This document shows positions 35,055 to 44,245 of a stretch of DNA of 64,000 nucleotides, piece by piece. The stretch comes from Streptomyces sp. NBC_01232 (GTDB lineage: Bacteria > Actinomycetota > Actinomycetes > Streptomycetales > Streptomycetaceae), in NCBI RefSeq assembly GCF_035989885.1, contig NZ_CP108518.1:6501001-6565000 (forward strand), read 5' to 3'. Made by a program: the position numbers and the translations under genes. Under the pieces are notes generated by a model that saw nothing but the letters and a program-made list of their open reading frames with translations, was not told the origin of the DNA and ran no database searches. Every line of letters starts with the position of its first letter. Within the stretch, counting starts at the first letter, position 1.

Positions 35055-35120
35055 TTGACGTCGAAGGACCCGCCGCTTAGCTTGTTCCGTATAGCAGAAC
35101 AAAACTTCCGGATTACGGAA
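35055..35120 (+). promoter_or_regulatory. gcl promoter with tandem AllR-type operators
   Basis: A sigma-70-type promoter TTGACG (35055-35060), 17 bp, TAGCTT (35078-35083) is followed at once by two operator boxes. These are TTCCGTATAGCAGAA (35085-35099) and TTCCGGATTACGGAA (35106-35120), starting 21 bp apart. A repressor bound here would block the start region. GCAGGAG before the ATG is the ribosome binding site. Boxes of the same form occur at katA, hyi, aceB and allR/allB. Confidence 0.75.
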
Positions 35121-35152
35121 AAGCCTGACCGCCAGACCCGCAGGAGAACTCG

Positions 35153-36940
<1,788 letters not shown>

Positions 36941-36960
36941 TCCCCCCGCACCACCCGGCG

Positions 36961-36991
36961 GCCCCCGTCCCTCCTTCCGGAGGGCGGGGGC
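36961..36991 (+). terminator. gcl terminator
   Basis: GCCCCCGTCCCTCC and GGAGGGCGGGGGC form a 13-bp stem with one bulge around TTCC, starting 20 bp after the gcl stop. It also lies 35 bp beyond the end of the convergent methyltransferase-like gene. Confidence 0.75.
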
Positions 36992-37025
36992 CGTCCGCGC
37001 GCTCCGCGAACGCCCTGCGGGGCCC

Positions 37026-38138
37026 TCAGGGAGCCTGCGGGATCCGGGCAGGTACGGGTACGGGTACGGCGGTCAGCGCCGTGGCGCCGTCGGCCGCGGC
37101 GATGACGAACTCCACCGACCCCGCCGGCTCCGGCGCGTGCGCCGGCACGTCGATGACCTCGTACGCCGTCGCGAACGGCGTATGCCGCAACTCGTCGGAC
37201 GTGAGGAGGGTGCCGCCTCCGTCGACGGGCCCGCCGGCGATGTCCTCGACGACCTCGGCGACCAGCCCGGCGCGGACCACGGCCGGATCCGGTACGTATA
37301 CGTAGCGGCCCGCGGGCCGCACGGAGGGCTCGGGCAGGCCGCGCGCGGTGAGCGAGGCACCGGTCGGCAGCAAGGTGGCCCTGCGCACGGTGACCGGTTC
37401 GGGCGTGCCGTACAGGCCGAACCACAGGACCAGCTCCTGCACCTCGCCGTCGTACGAGATCCACTCGGCCTCGTCGGCCCGCCCGAGGTCCGGTACGGCC
37501 CCGGGTACGAGGCCGGGCGCGAGCCGGATCCAGCCGAGGCCGGTCGTGCGCACCTGCTCCAGGGCCCAGGACAGCGGCGGATCGTACGACTCGGGGTCGT
37601 GGCCCCCGTCCGGCCCCGGAGGCCGCATCAGGTCGATGAAGTCGGCCTCGCCCCGACCGCCGAACGCGGCGATGTCCTCGCAGGCGGCGATGAGCGACGG
37701 GTCGCTCCTGCCGTTCAGGGCCTGTTCGTTGGCCACGGCCATCGCGGCGGTCAGCGGGTCGGGGTCGACGGCCAGGGCGTAGTACTCCCGGCCCAGTACG
37801 AGGGCGTCGGCTCCGCTGCCCAGGAACATCGGCTCGACCAGCACCACACCCATCTCGCGCACGCGGTCCAGCTTGTACTCGGCCACGGCCAGGTGGGAGG
37901 ACAGCTCGACCATGTCCGGGGTGAAGTACATGCGGGAGGCGTACGTCCCGAACTTGGCGGCCGCGAGCCCTCGCAGCCGGACCTGCTCCTCGGCCGCCGC
38001 CACCAGTGCGGGACCGCTCCGCCGCAGGGTGGCCGTCGCCGCGGAGTCCGGTTCTCCGCCCGGGCCGGCTTCCCCCAGGGCCGCCAGGAGGCTCTGCCCC
38101 TCATCCGACAGCAGGGCGCGGAACACCTGAAGATCCAT
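37026..38138 (-). CDS. Class I SAM-dependent methyltransferase-like protein with THUMP-like domain
   Basis: The 370-residue product starts at ATG 38138 (MDLQVFRALLS). The N-terminal helical part is followed by a Rossmann-like segment: FLGSGADALVL with ALAVDPDPLTAAMAVANEQ (SAM binding) and a DFIDLMRPPGPDGG loop in the position of the catalytic motif. The C-terminal part contains a THUMP-like beta region and ends in a Pro/Val/Ala-rich string. Family proteins are common single genes in Streptomyces with unproven RNA methylation roles. Longer in-frame starts upstream are disfavoured by Arg-rich composition. Confidence 0.7.
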   Translation of the reverse strand: MDLQVFRALLSDEGQSLLAALGEAGPGGEPDSAATATLRRSGPALVAAAEEQVRLRGLAAAKFGTYASRMYFTPDMVELSSHLAVAEYKLDRVREMGVVLVEPMFLGSGADALVLGREYYALAVDPDPLTAAMAVANEQALNGRSDPSLIAACEDIAAFGGRGEADFIDLMRPPGPDGGHDPESYDPPLSWALEQVRTTGLGWIRLAPGLVPGAVPDLGRADEAEWISYDGEVQELVLWFGLYGTPEPVTVRRATLLPTGASLTARGLPEPSVRPAGRYVYVPDPAVVRAGLVAEVVEDIAGGPVDGGGTLLTSDELRHTPFATAYEVIDVPAHAPEPAGSVEFVIAAADGATALTAVPVPVPARIPQAP

Positions 38139-38251
38139 CCGGCCATTCAACCAGCTGCCGCCGGCCCGCAGGGCGCGTCCGTTCGGGGCTTCGCCGCGTG
38201 CGTCGGCGCTCACCCGCCGGGGCGGAGCGGCCAGGCGCAGCACACTGGACG

Positions 38252-38313
38252 CCCGCTGGTAGGGACGGCCGCGGGTAGGGGCACCCGCTGGTAGGGACGC
38301 TTGCTGGTAGGGG
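38252..38313. repeat. Three direct copies of a CGCTGGTAGGGAC unit
   Basis: CCCGCTGGTAGGGAC occurs at 38252-38266 and 38284-38298, and a shorter TTGCTGGTAGGGG at 38301-38313. They lie in the gene-free space upstream of the methyltransferase-like gene and may be regulator sites; no binding family is recognised. Confidence 0.45.
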
Positions 38314-38329
38314 CCGCCGCACACGACAA

Positions 38330-38482
38330 AGCGCCGGGTCACGGGACCGTCCGTGACTCGGCGCTCTGGTTTGTTACCGCCCGACGGTGCGAGGCTGGCG
38401 CGACAGGACGTTCGCACCGCCGGGCGGAGTGTGTGGGGAGGTGGGTACCTCCGCGTGCAGGGGGCTCTGTGCGTAGCCCCTG
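38330..38482. ncRNA. Candidate structured RNA (four consecutive hairpins), unidentified
   Basis: The space 38139-38710 has no credible gene but holds four stems in a row. These are 38330-38344 with 38351-38365 (15 bp), 38377-38383/38385-38392 with 38412-38419/38421-38427 (15 bp with a paired bulge), 38437-38442 with 38447-38452, and 38458-38466 with 38475-38482. It does not match the RNase P RNA, tmRNA or SRP RNA sequences I know. It could be a small RNA, a long 3' region of katA, or a leader. Strand and function are unknown. Confidence 0.35.
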
Positions 38483-38666
38483 TACGAAGAGGGTTGGCTG
38501 GGACCGTGGCGGGCGGGCGACGAGAACTCCGGCGTCGTCTCCCTCAGGTCAAGAGACGGGCCTCGGAACCCATTACCACCGCACTGGCTCGCACGCTCGC
38601 CACGGTCCTCGTCCTGCCCTCACCGTGTACCACCCCTCATCCGGGTCCACGGGTCGGGCTGAGCAC

Positions 38667-38696
38667 CCGGGGCCTGACCTCCCGTCAGGCCCCCGG
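38667..38696 (-). terminator. katA terminator
   Basis: CCGGGGCCTGAC and GTCAGGCCCCCGG pair around CTCCC with one bulge, about 15 bp after the catalase stop on the minus strand. Confidence 0.65.
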
Positions 38697-38710
38697 TACA
38701 TCTGGGTGGC

Positions 38711-40168
38711 TCAGGCGTCGCGCAGGGCGCGGACGGCCTCCTCGACGCGCTTGCCGTAGTCGGCGTCGGCGGCGTGGAAGTGAGCCAGGTTCTTCTCGAT
38801 GACGTCTTCCAGGGTGACCTGAGACAGACCGCCGGCGATGTTCGCCACCAGACGCTGCTTCTCGGCCTCCGACATCAGGCGGTAGAGCTCACCGGCCTGG
38901 AAGAAGTCGTCGTCCTTGGTGTGGGCCGGGGCCTCGTGGGTGCCCGTGTAGCCGGAGACGGCCTTCGGGGCGCCCAGTGCCAGACCGGTCTCGGCCGGAC
39001 CCTGGTACGAGTTGGGCTCGTAGTTCTTGTCGTGGCGCGAGCCGTTGCGCAGCGCCATGACGCCGTCGCGGCCGTAGTTGTCGGCCTTCGTCGCCTTGGG
39101 GGCGTTGACCGGCAGCACGGTGTGGTTCACACCGAGGCGGTAGCGCTGGGCGTCGGCGTAGGCGAAGAGACGGCCCTGGAGCATCTTGTCCGGCGAGGCG
39201 GTGATGCCCGGGACGAAGTTGTTCGGGGAGAAGGCGGACTGCTCGACCTCGGCGAAGACGTTGTCCGGGTTGCGGTCGAGGACCAGACGGCCCACGCGCT
39301 GCAGCGGGTAGTCGCTGTGCGGCCACACCTTGGTGAGGTCGAACGGGTTGAAGCGGTAGTCCGCGGCCTCGGCGGCGGGCATGATCTGCACGTACAGGGT
39401 CCACGAGGGGTTCACACCGCGCTCGATGGCCTGCAGCAGGTCGGTCTGGTGCGAGTTCGCGTCCTTGCCGACGAGCTCGGCGGCCTGCTCGCCCGAGAGG
39501 CTGCGGATGCCCTGGTTCGTCTTGAAGTGGTACTTGACGAAGAAGGCCTCGCCCTGCTCGTTCGTCCACTGGTACGTGTGGGAGCCGTAGCCGTTCATGT
39601 GACGGTACGACGCCGGGATACCGCGGTCACCCATGAGCCAGGTGATCTGGTGCGTCGCCTCGGGGGCGTGAGCCCAGAAGTCCCAGACGTTGTCCGGCTC
39701 CTGCTTGCCCGTGAAGGGGTCGCGCTTCTGGGAGTGGATGAAGTCGGGGAACTTGATCGGGTCCTTGATGAAGAACACCGGGGTGTTGTTGCCGACGAGG
39801 TCGTAGTTGCCCTCTTCGGTGTAGAACTTGAGCGCGAAGCCGCGCGGGTCGCGGACCGCGTCCGCGCCGCCGAGCGAGTCGGCGACGGTGGAGAACCGCA
39901 GGAAGGTCTCGGTCTTCTTGCCGACCGTGTTCAGGAACGCGGCGCTGGTGTAGGCGGTGACGTCGTCGGTCACCTCGAAGTAGCCGTATGCCGCCGAGCC
40001 GCGGGCGTGCACCACGCGCTCCGGGATGCGCTCACGGTTGAAGCGGGCGAGCTTCTCCAGGAGCTGCTGGTCCTGGACCAGGAGCGGGCCACCGACGCCG
40101 GCGGTGGCGGAGTTCTGATTGTCGGCGACCGGGGCGCCGGACTCGGTCGTCAGCGTGCGCTTCGACAT
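38711..40168 (-). CDS. katA: Monofunctional haem catalase (clade 3, KatA-type)
   Basis: The 485-residue enzyme breaks down H2O2. The distal His54 is in RVVHARGSAAYG, the distal Asn region in GNNTPVFFIKD, and the haem-ligand Tyr in RLFAYADAQRYR (about 337). The length matches small-subunit clade 3 catalases. It sits between ureide genes and has an AllR-type operator, which fits a role in removing H2O2 made by uricase. It starts ATG 40168. Confidence 0.95.
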   Translation of the reverse strand: MSKRTLTTESGAPVADNQNSATAGVGGPLLVQDQQLLEKLARFNRERIPERVVHARGSAAYGYFEVTDDVTAYTSAAFLNTVGKKTETFLRFSTVADSLGGADAVRDPRGFALKFYTEEGNYDLVGNNTPVFFIKDPIKFPDFIHSQKRDPFTGKQEPDNVWDFWAHAPEATHQITWLMGDRGIPASYRHMNGYGSHTYQWTNEQGEAFFVKYHFKTNQGIRSLSGEQAAELVGKDANSHQTDLLQAIERGVNPSWTLYVQIMPAAEAADYRFNPFDLTKVWPHSDYPLQRVGRLVLDRNPDNVFAEVEQSAFSPNNFVPGITASPDKMLQGRLFAYADAQRYRLGVNHTVLPVNAPKATKADNYGRDGVMALRNGSRHDKNYEPNSYQGPAETGLALGAPKAVSGYTGTHEAPAHTKDDDFFQAGELYRLMSEAEKQRLVANIAGGLSQVTLEDVIEKNLAHFHAADADYGKRVEEAVRALRDA

Positions 40169-40208
40169 GGTGACCTTCCGTACGGGGTAACTGCTGACGG
40201 AAAGCGTC

Positions 40209-40267
40209 TTCCGTCATGCGGAACAGCCTAAATTTGGCGAGAACTAAACGTCAACAGTTTGTTGAAC
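40209..40267 (-). promoter_or_regulatory. katA promoter with AllR-type box and -35-overlapping inverted motif
   Basis: On the minus strand TTGACG (40249-40254), 18 bp, TAGGCT (40225-40230) form the promoter. The operator TTCCGTCATGCGGAA (40209-40223) follows directly. A weaker half-box ending CGGAA starts 21 bp further on (40188-40202). Overlapping the -35 is GTCAACAGTTTGTTGAAC (40250-40267), an imperfect inverted repeat shared with the uraD, aceB and allB promoters. Confidence 0.7.
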
Positions 40268-40288
40268 GAAGTTGAAGGTGAGTGGAAA

Positions 40289-40348
40289 TCCGGACGGCAC
40301 CGGCACTTGGGCGCGACAGGACAGGTGTCAGCACCGGCGCCGTCCGGA
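40289..40348 (-). terminator. glxR terminator region
   Basis: TCCGGACGGC (40289-40298) pairs exactly with GCCGTCCGGA (40339-40348) around a 40-nt loop that can itself fold. It lies 31 bp after the glxR stop on the minus strand and before the katA promoter region. Confidence 0.55.
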
Positions 40349-40378
40349 GACTCAGGTCCCCCGGGTGAGGGGGAGGGC

Positions 40379-41269
40379 TCAGATCTGAGCGCCGGAGAGG
40401 CGCTCGACGGCACGGAGCAGGGCCGAGTGGTCCAGGCCGCCGTCACCCTGGGCGCGCAGCGAGGCGACCAGCTGGGCGACGACAGCGCCGACGGGCAGGG
40501 CTGCGCCGACGTTGCGGGCGGCGTCGGTGACGATGCCCATGTCCTTGTGGTGCAGGTCGATCCGGAAACCGGGCTTGAAGTCGCGGTTCAGGAAGTTGTC
40601 CTTCTTGCGGGTCAGGACCGTGGAGCCGGCCAGACCGCCGTTGAGGACGTCCAGGGCGGCCTGCAGGTTCACGCCGGACTTCTCGAGGAAGACGACGGCC
40701 TCGGCGCACGCCTGGATGTTCACCGCGACGATGAGCTGGTTGGCGGCCTTCACCGTCTGGCCGGAGCCGTGCGGACCGCACAGGACGATGACCTTGCCGA
40801 GGGCCTCGAGGATCGGCAGGGCCTCGTCGAAGTCGGCCTGCTCGCCACCCACCATGATCGACAGGACGGCCTCGATGGCGCCGGCCTCGCCACCGGACAC
40901 CGGGGCGTCGATGACGCGGATGCCCTTGGCGGCGGCGTTCTTCGCCAGGTCGACCGAGGTCTGCGGGGTGATCGACGACATGTCGATGATCAGCGCGCCG
41001 GACTTCGCGTTCTCCAGGATGCCGTTCTCACCGTAGGAGATGGCCTCGACCTGCGGGGAGGCGGGCACCATCGTGATGATGACGTCGGCCTCCTTGACGG
41101 CCTCGGCGATCGAGCCGGCCGCGGAGCCGCCGGCGGCGGCCAGACGCTCCAGCTTGTCCTGCTCCAGGGTGAAGCCGGTGACCGAGTAGCCGGCCTTCAG
41201 GAGGTTCTCGGCCATGGGCGAGCCCATGATTCCGAGACCGATCCACGCGATCTTGGGGAGGTTGCTCAT
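40379..41269 (-). CDS. glxR: 2-Hydroxy-3-oxopropionate (tartronate semialdehyde) reductase
   Basis: GlxR reduces tartronate semialdehyde to D-glycerate with NAD(P)H. The 296-residue beta-hydroxyacid dehydrogenase has the Rossmann motif GLGIMGSPMAENLLKAG at 12-28, the substrate motif DAPVSGGEAGA, and the catalytic lysine in GSGQTVKAANQL. It is downstream of hyi on the same strand with a 75-bp gap, so both probably share the hyi promoter. It handles the product of Gcl. Confidence 0.95.
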   Translation of the reverse strand: MSNLPKIAWIGLGIMGSPMAENLLKAGYSVTGFTLEQDKLERLAAAGGSAAGSIAEAVKEADVIITMVPASPQVEAISYGENGILENAKSGALIIDMSSITPQTSVDLAKNAAAKGIRVIDAPVSGGEAGAIEAVLSIMVGGEQADFDEALPILEALGKVIVLCGPHGSGQTVKAANQLIVAVNIQACAEAVVFLEKSGVNLQAALDVLNGGLAGSTVLTRKKDNFLNRDFKPGFRIDLHHKDMGIVTDAARNVGAALPVGAVVAQLVASLRAQGDGGLDHSALLRAVERLSGAQI

Positions 41270-41344
41270 GATGAGGGTCCTTCTCTTAATGCTTCGTACG
41301 AAAAGCGCGGGGGGTGCCTGGCTGATCGCCTGGACTTTGTCCGC

Positions 41345-42178
41345 CTACTTCGCGGCGCGGGCCTCGGCCGGCAGCCATGCGAAGGAAGCGGCAGCGTCGG
41401 CGGCCTTGTACTCCAGGCCTACGTAGCCCTCGTATCCGGCCTTCTTCAGCTGGTCGAGCAGCTCCTCGAGGGGCAGCTCGCCGGTGCCGGGGGCACCTCG
41501 TCCGGGCTTGTCCGCGATCTGGACGTGCCCGGTCTTGGCGGCGTACTTTTCGATGACCTCGCCGAGGTCCTCATCGTTCATCGCCAGGTGGTACAGGTCG
41601 AGCAGGAACTTGGCGTTCCCGAGGCCGGTGGCCTCGTTCACCTTGTCCACTACCTCGATGCCGGCCGGGGCGCTCACCAGCGGGTAGAGCGGCGACTCGG
41701 GCTTGTTGAGGGTCTCGATCAGGAGGATCGCGCCGACGCGGTCCGCGGCGCGGGCCGCCACGACCAGGTTCTCCAGCGCGAGCTCGTCCTGAACGGCCGG
41801 GTCCACGCCGTCGACGCGGTTGCCGTAGAGGGCGTTCAGCGCCTTGCAGCCGACCGAGGCCGCGAAGTCCGCGGCCACGTTGATGTTGGCGTTGAAGCGC
41901 TCCGACTCCGCACCGGGAACCGAGACCGCGCCGCGGTCCGGGCCCGGCAGCTGGCCGGCGTAGAAGTTCAGGCCCACCAGCTGGGTGCCGGCGTCCTCAA
42001 GAGCCTTCTTGAGGGCGTCCAGCTCCTCCTGTGCGGGGGTGGGGGTCTCGATCCAGGGCCACCACAGCTCGACCGCCGTGAAGCCCGCCGCGGCGGCAGC
42101 CGCGGGGCGCTCCAGGAGCGGGAGTTCCGTGAAGAGGATCGACAGGTTTACATCGAAGCGCTGGTCCGTGTATCCCAT
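41345..42178 (-). CDS. hyi: Hydroxypyruvate isomerase
   Basis: Hyi interconverts hydroxypyruvate and tartronate semialdehyde, next to Gcl and GlxR in glyoxylate use. The 277-residue TIM barrel begins MGYTDQRFDVNLSILFTE. It contains AVELWWPW, the metal/catalytic Glu in LLIETLNKPESP, DLYHLAMNDED and GYVGLEYK at the expected places. ATG 42178 follows GGAAGGAG. The first gene after the tandem operators, it leads a hyi-glxR unit. Confidence 0.93.
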   Translation of the reverse strand: MGYTDQRFDVNLSILFTELPLLERPAAAAAAGFTAVELWWPWIETPTPAQEELDALKKALEDAGTQLVGLNFYAGQLPGPDRGAVSVPGAESERFNANINVAADFAASVGCKALNALYGNRVDGVDPAVQDELALENLVVAARAADRVGAILLIETLNKPESPLYPLVSAPAGIEVVDKVNEATGLGNAKFLLDLYHLAMNDEDLGEVIEKYAAKTGHVQIADKPGRGAPGTGELPLEELLDQLKKAGYEGYVGLEYKAADAAASFAWLPAEARAAK

Positions 42179-42194
42179 GAGGGGTGTGCGCTCC

Positions 42195-42259
42195 TTCCGT
42201 ATTGCGGAAGTTATTTTCTGTCTGATGGAAGATTGCATGGGCCTCCGCGCGGATGTCAA
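42195..42259 (-). promoter_or_regulatory. hyi-glxR promoter with tandem AllR-type operators
   Basis: On the minus strand TTGACA (42254-42259) and a -10 of CAATCT (42230-42235) are 18 bp apart. TTCTGTCTGATGGAA (42216-42230) touches the -10, and TTCCGTATTGCGGAA (42195-42209) lies 21 bp downstream, the same spacing as at gcl. The second box overlaps the GGAAGGAG ribosome binding site region, so a bound repressor would cover the start of the transcript. Confidence 0.75.
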
Positions 42260-42373
42260 GTGCGGACTCCCGAAAAATCCCCCTGCCGGTCGCCCGGCCG
42301 CCGCCCCTCGTGGGGGCGCTCTGCCGTGGGGGCGCTGTCGCGCCGCCCCTTCCTGCCCGGGTAGCTTGACGGC

Positions 42374-42625
42374 GTGCGATTGAGAGTGGAGTTCACGACC
42401 GAGCCCTTCGATCTGGAAGAGGCTCCTGCCCACGCCGTGGCGGCCCGCGAGGTCATCCAGAAGGCCCAGCTGGACGCGGTGGACGTCGGCCCGTTCGGCA
42501 ACACCGCCGAGGGTGAGGCCGACCGGGTGCTGGCCGCGGTGGGCGAGCTGCTGCGCGACTCCCTGGAGGCCGGCGCAACGCGCGTCTCGCTCCAGGTCAA
42601 CGTGATCGGGGAGGACGTCTCATGA
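42374..42625 (+). CDS. Small conserved-type protein, thiamine-binding-like fold possible
   Basis: The 83-residue acidic protein begins MRLRVEFTTEPFDLEE and ends ATRVSLQVNVIGEDVS. The beta-alpha-alpha-beta order (strand, two helices, strand) resembles the small MTH1187/YkoF-like fold, but the match is weak. It overlaps the following HTH gene by 4 bp (ATGA), so they work together. It is divergent from hyi. Confidence 0.65.
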   Translation: MRLRVEFTTEPFDLEEAPAHAVAAREVIQKAQLDAVDVGPFGNTAEGEADRVLAAVGELLRDSLEAGATRVSLQVNVIGEDVS

Positions 42626-43182
42626 CCGAGCCCCGCGACCACCCCTTCGTCACCGCGGTCAAGCCGCTCGTGGACGCCATGGGCGGCGAGCTGATGGACC
42701 CGTCCCTGGCGCAGCCCGACGACGTCGTGCTCGCCTGGGAGGGCCGGGACCTGCTGGCCGTGCGCCTGCCGCAGCTCTCGGACTCGCTGGATCACATCCT
42801 GGCGGCCCTGGAGCGCCGGTACGGCGTACCGTTGGCGCAGCTCGACCGGAAGTCCAAGCAGGACGTCGTACGGATACTGGAGGCGCGGGGCGCCTTCTCC
42901 GTGCGGCACGGCGTGGAAACGGTCGCGGGCGCGCTGGGCGTGAGCCGCTTCACCGTCTACAACTACCTGAACAGGGACTCGGCCACCCCGAAGGGCGCCG
43001 ACAAGGGCGCCGACAAGGGCGCCGACAAGGGCGCCGACAAGGGCGCCGACAAGGGCGCCGACAAGGGCGCCGGCAAGAGCGTCGGCGAGGGCGTCGGCGA
43101 GCCGGCCGGCGGCGCGGTCGACGCCGCCGACGGCGAGGCCACCGGCAAGGGCGGCAGGGGTGGTCGGACCACCCGGGAGTGA
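42622..43182 (+). CDS. HTH-domain protein with KGAD tandem repeat
   Basis: The 186-residue protein has an N-terminal alpha/beta part. A C-terminal helix-turn-helix (about 75-118; VRHGVETVAGALGVSRFTVYNYLNR) follows and looks like a Fis/PucR-type DNA-recognition end. Six exact KGAD units plus one KGAG come next, encoded by a 12-bp repeat at 42991-43074, and a Gly-rich basic tail. It may regulate the urate genes that start 155 bp downstream, but no site is proven. Confidence 0.7.
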   Translation: MTEPRDHPFVTAVKPLVDAMGGELMDPSLAQPDDVVLAWEGRDLLAVRLPQLSDSLDHILAALERRYGVPLAQLDRKSKQDVVRILEARGAFSVRHGVETVAGALGVSRFTVYNYLNRDSATPKGADKGADKGADKGADKGADKGADKGAGKSVGEGVGEPAGGAVDAADGEATGKGGRGGRTTRE

Positions 43183-43206
43183 ACGAACTCTGACTCAGTG
43201 TGACGA

Positions 43207-43239
43207 GCCGCCGCCCAATTCACCCGGGCGGCGGCTTTT
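43207..43239 (+). terminator. Rho-independent terminator after the HTH gene
   Basis: GCCGCCGCCC (43207-43216) and GGGCGGCGGC (43226-43235) form a 10-bp stem followed by TTTT, 25 bp after the stop. It separates the HTH gene from the uraD promoter. Confidence 0.85.
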
Positions 43240-43251
43240 GTGTACGGGAAG

Positions 43252-43294
43252 TTTCAACAAAGTGTTGACGCCGTGTTGTGGAGGGCGTTAGCTA
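43252..43294 (+). promoter_or_regulatory. uraD-uraH-uricase promoter without AllR-type box
   Basis: TTGACG (43265-43270), 17-18 bp, TTAGCTA (43288-43294) form a plausible promoter. The -35 is embedded in TTTCAACAAAGTGTTGAC (43252-43269), the inverted motif also found at katA. No TTCCG-N5-CGGAA box is present, unlike the other ureide promoters, which suggests separate control by urate or xanthine. Confidence 0.6.
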
Positions 43295-43336
43295 TGCGCA
43301 GCCCGTCAAAGCAACAACAGGCCACGGAGGCCTACC

Positions 43337-43852
43337 GTGACTTCGAGTCCGACCCCGGGTCTCACCCGGTTCAACACCTTGGACGACAGCGCGGCCACGG
43401 CCGAGCTGCACGAGGTGTGCGCCAGTTCGGCGTGGGGGAGCAAGATGCTCGCCCAGCGCCCCTTCACCACCGCCGATTCCCTGTTCGCCGCGAACGAAGC
43501 CGCCATGGCGGAGCTCACCGCGGAGGACCTGGGTGAAGCGATGGGAGGCCACGCGCCGATCGGCCGGCCGAAGCCGGGAGACCCGACCTCCGCCCGCGAG
43601 CAGCGTGGCATGGCCGGTGCCTCGGAGGAGCTCAAGACCGAGCTCCTCGAACTGAACCTGGCCTACCAGGACAAGTTCGGCCACGTCTTCCTCATCTGCG
43701 CCACCGGTGCGACCGGTGAGTTCATGCGTGACGCGGTCAAGGTCCGGATCGACAACTCGCCGGAGCAGGAGCGGGAGATCGCCCGCGGCGAGCTCGTCAA
43801 GATCAACAAGATCCGCCTCACCCGCCTCGTCGAACTCGCAGAAGGAGCGTGA
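43337..43852 (+). CDS. uraD: 2-Oxo-4-hydroxy-4-carboxy-5-ureidoimidazoline (OHCU) decarboxylase
   Basis: UraD decarboxylates OHCU to S-allantoin, the last step of urate breakdown. The 171-residue helical protein has FTTADSLFAANEAAM, the catalytic His in MGGHAPIGRP, and the closing helix with YQDKFGHVFLICATG. GTG 43337 is the start. It is the first gene of a three-gene operon with uraH and uricase, in reverse order of the reactions. Confidence 0.93.
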   Translation: MTSSPTPGLTRFNTLDDSAATAELHEVCASSAWGSKMLAQRPFTTADSLFAANEAAMAELTAEDLGEAMGGHAPIGRPKPGDPTSAREQRGMAGASEELKTELLELNLAYQDKFGHVFLICATGATGEFMRDAVKVRIDNSPEQEREIARGELVKINKIRLTRLVELAEGA

Positions 43853-43854
43853 CC

Positions 43855-44244
43855 ATGAGCACCGAGACCACCGCGTCGGTGTCCACGCACATCCTGGACA
43901 CCAGCATCGGCAAGCCCGCCGAGGGCGTCGCCATCTCCCTGTCGGCCCGCACGGGCCTCGACGGTGAGTGGGCGGCCCTGGGCGGCTCCGCCACCGATGC
44001 GGACGGGCGCTGCAAGGACCTGCCGGCGCTGCCGGAGGGCACCACTCACGTGCGTCTCGATTTCGAGACCGAGACGTACTTCTCCAAGAAGCAAGCCGAG
44101 GCGCAGCAGGACGCCCCCCGCGTAAGGGACAGCGGTGCGTTCTTCCCCGAGGTCACCATCACGTTTGCGGTGAACCCGGGCGAGCATTACCACGTACCGC
44201 TGCTGCTCAACCCGTTCGGCTACTCCGTTTACCGAGGGAGCTAG
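43855..44244 (+). CDS. uraH: 5-Hydroxyisourate hydrolase (transthyretin-like)
   Basis: UraH hydrolyses 5-hydroxyisourate, the uricase product, to OHCU. The 129-residue protein has STHILDTSIGKPA with the active His near the start and the diagnostic C-terminal YRGS. ATG 43855 is chosen over GTG 43849 because GAAGGAG (43841-43847) is 7 bp before the ATG and almost touches the GTG. It lies 2 bp after the uraD stop. Confidence 0.95.
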   Translation: MSTETTASVSTHILDTSIGKPAEGVAISLSARTGLDGEWAALGGSATDADGRCKDLPALPEGTTHVRLDFETETYFSKKQAEAQQDAPRVRDSGAFFPEVTITFAVNPGEHYHVPLLLNPFGYSVYRGS

Positions 44245-44245
44245 C

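Noticed and set aside
38330..38710. RNase P RNA, tmRNA or SRP RNA gene
   Set aside because: The conserved cores I know for these RNAs were not found on either strand; only hairpins were seen.
42991..43074. Possible CRISPR-like array from the 12-bp repeats
   Set aside because: Units are contiguous, without spacers, and translate in frame to KGAD.
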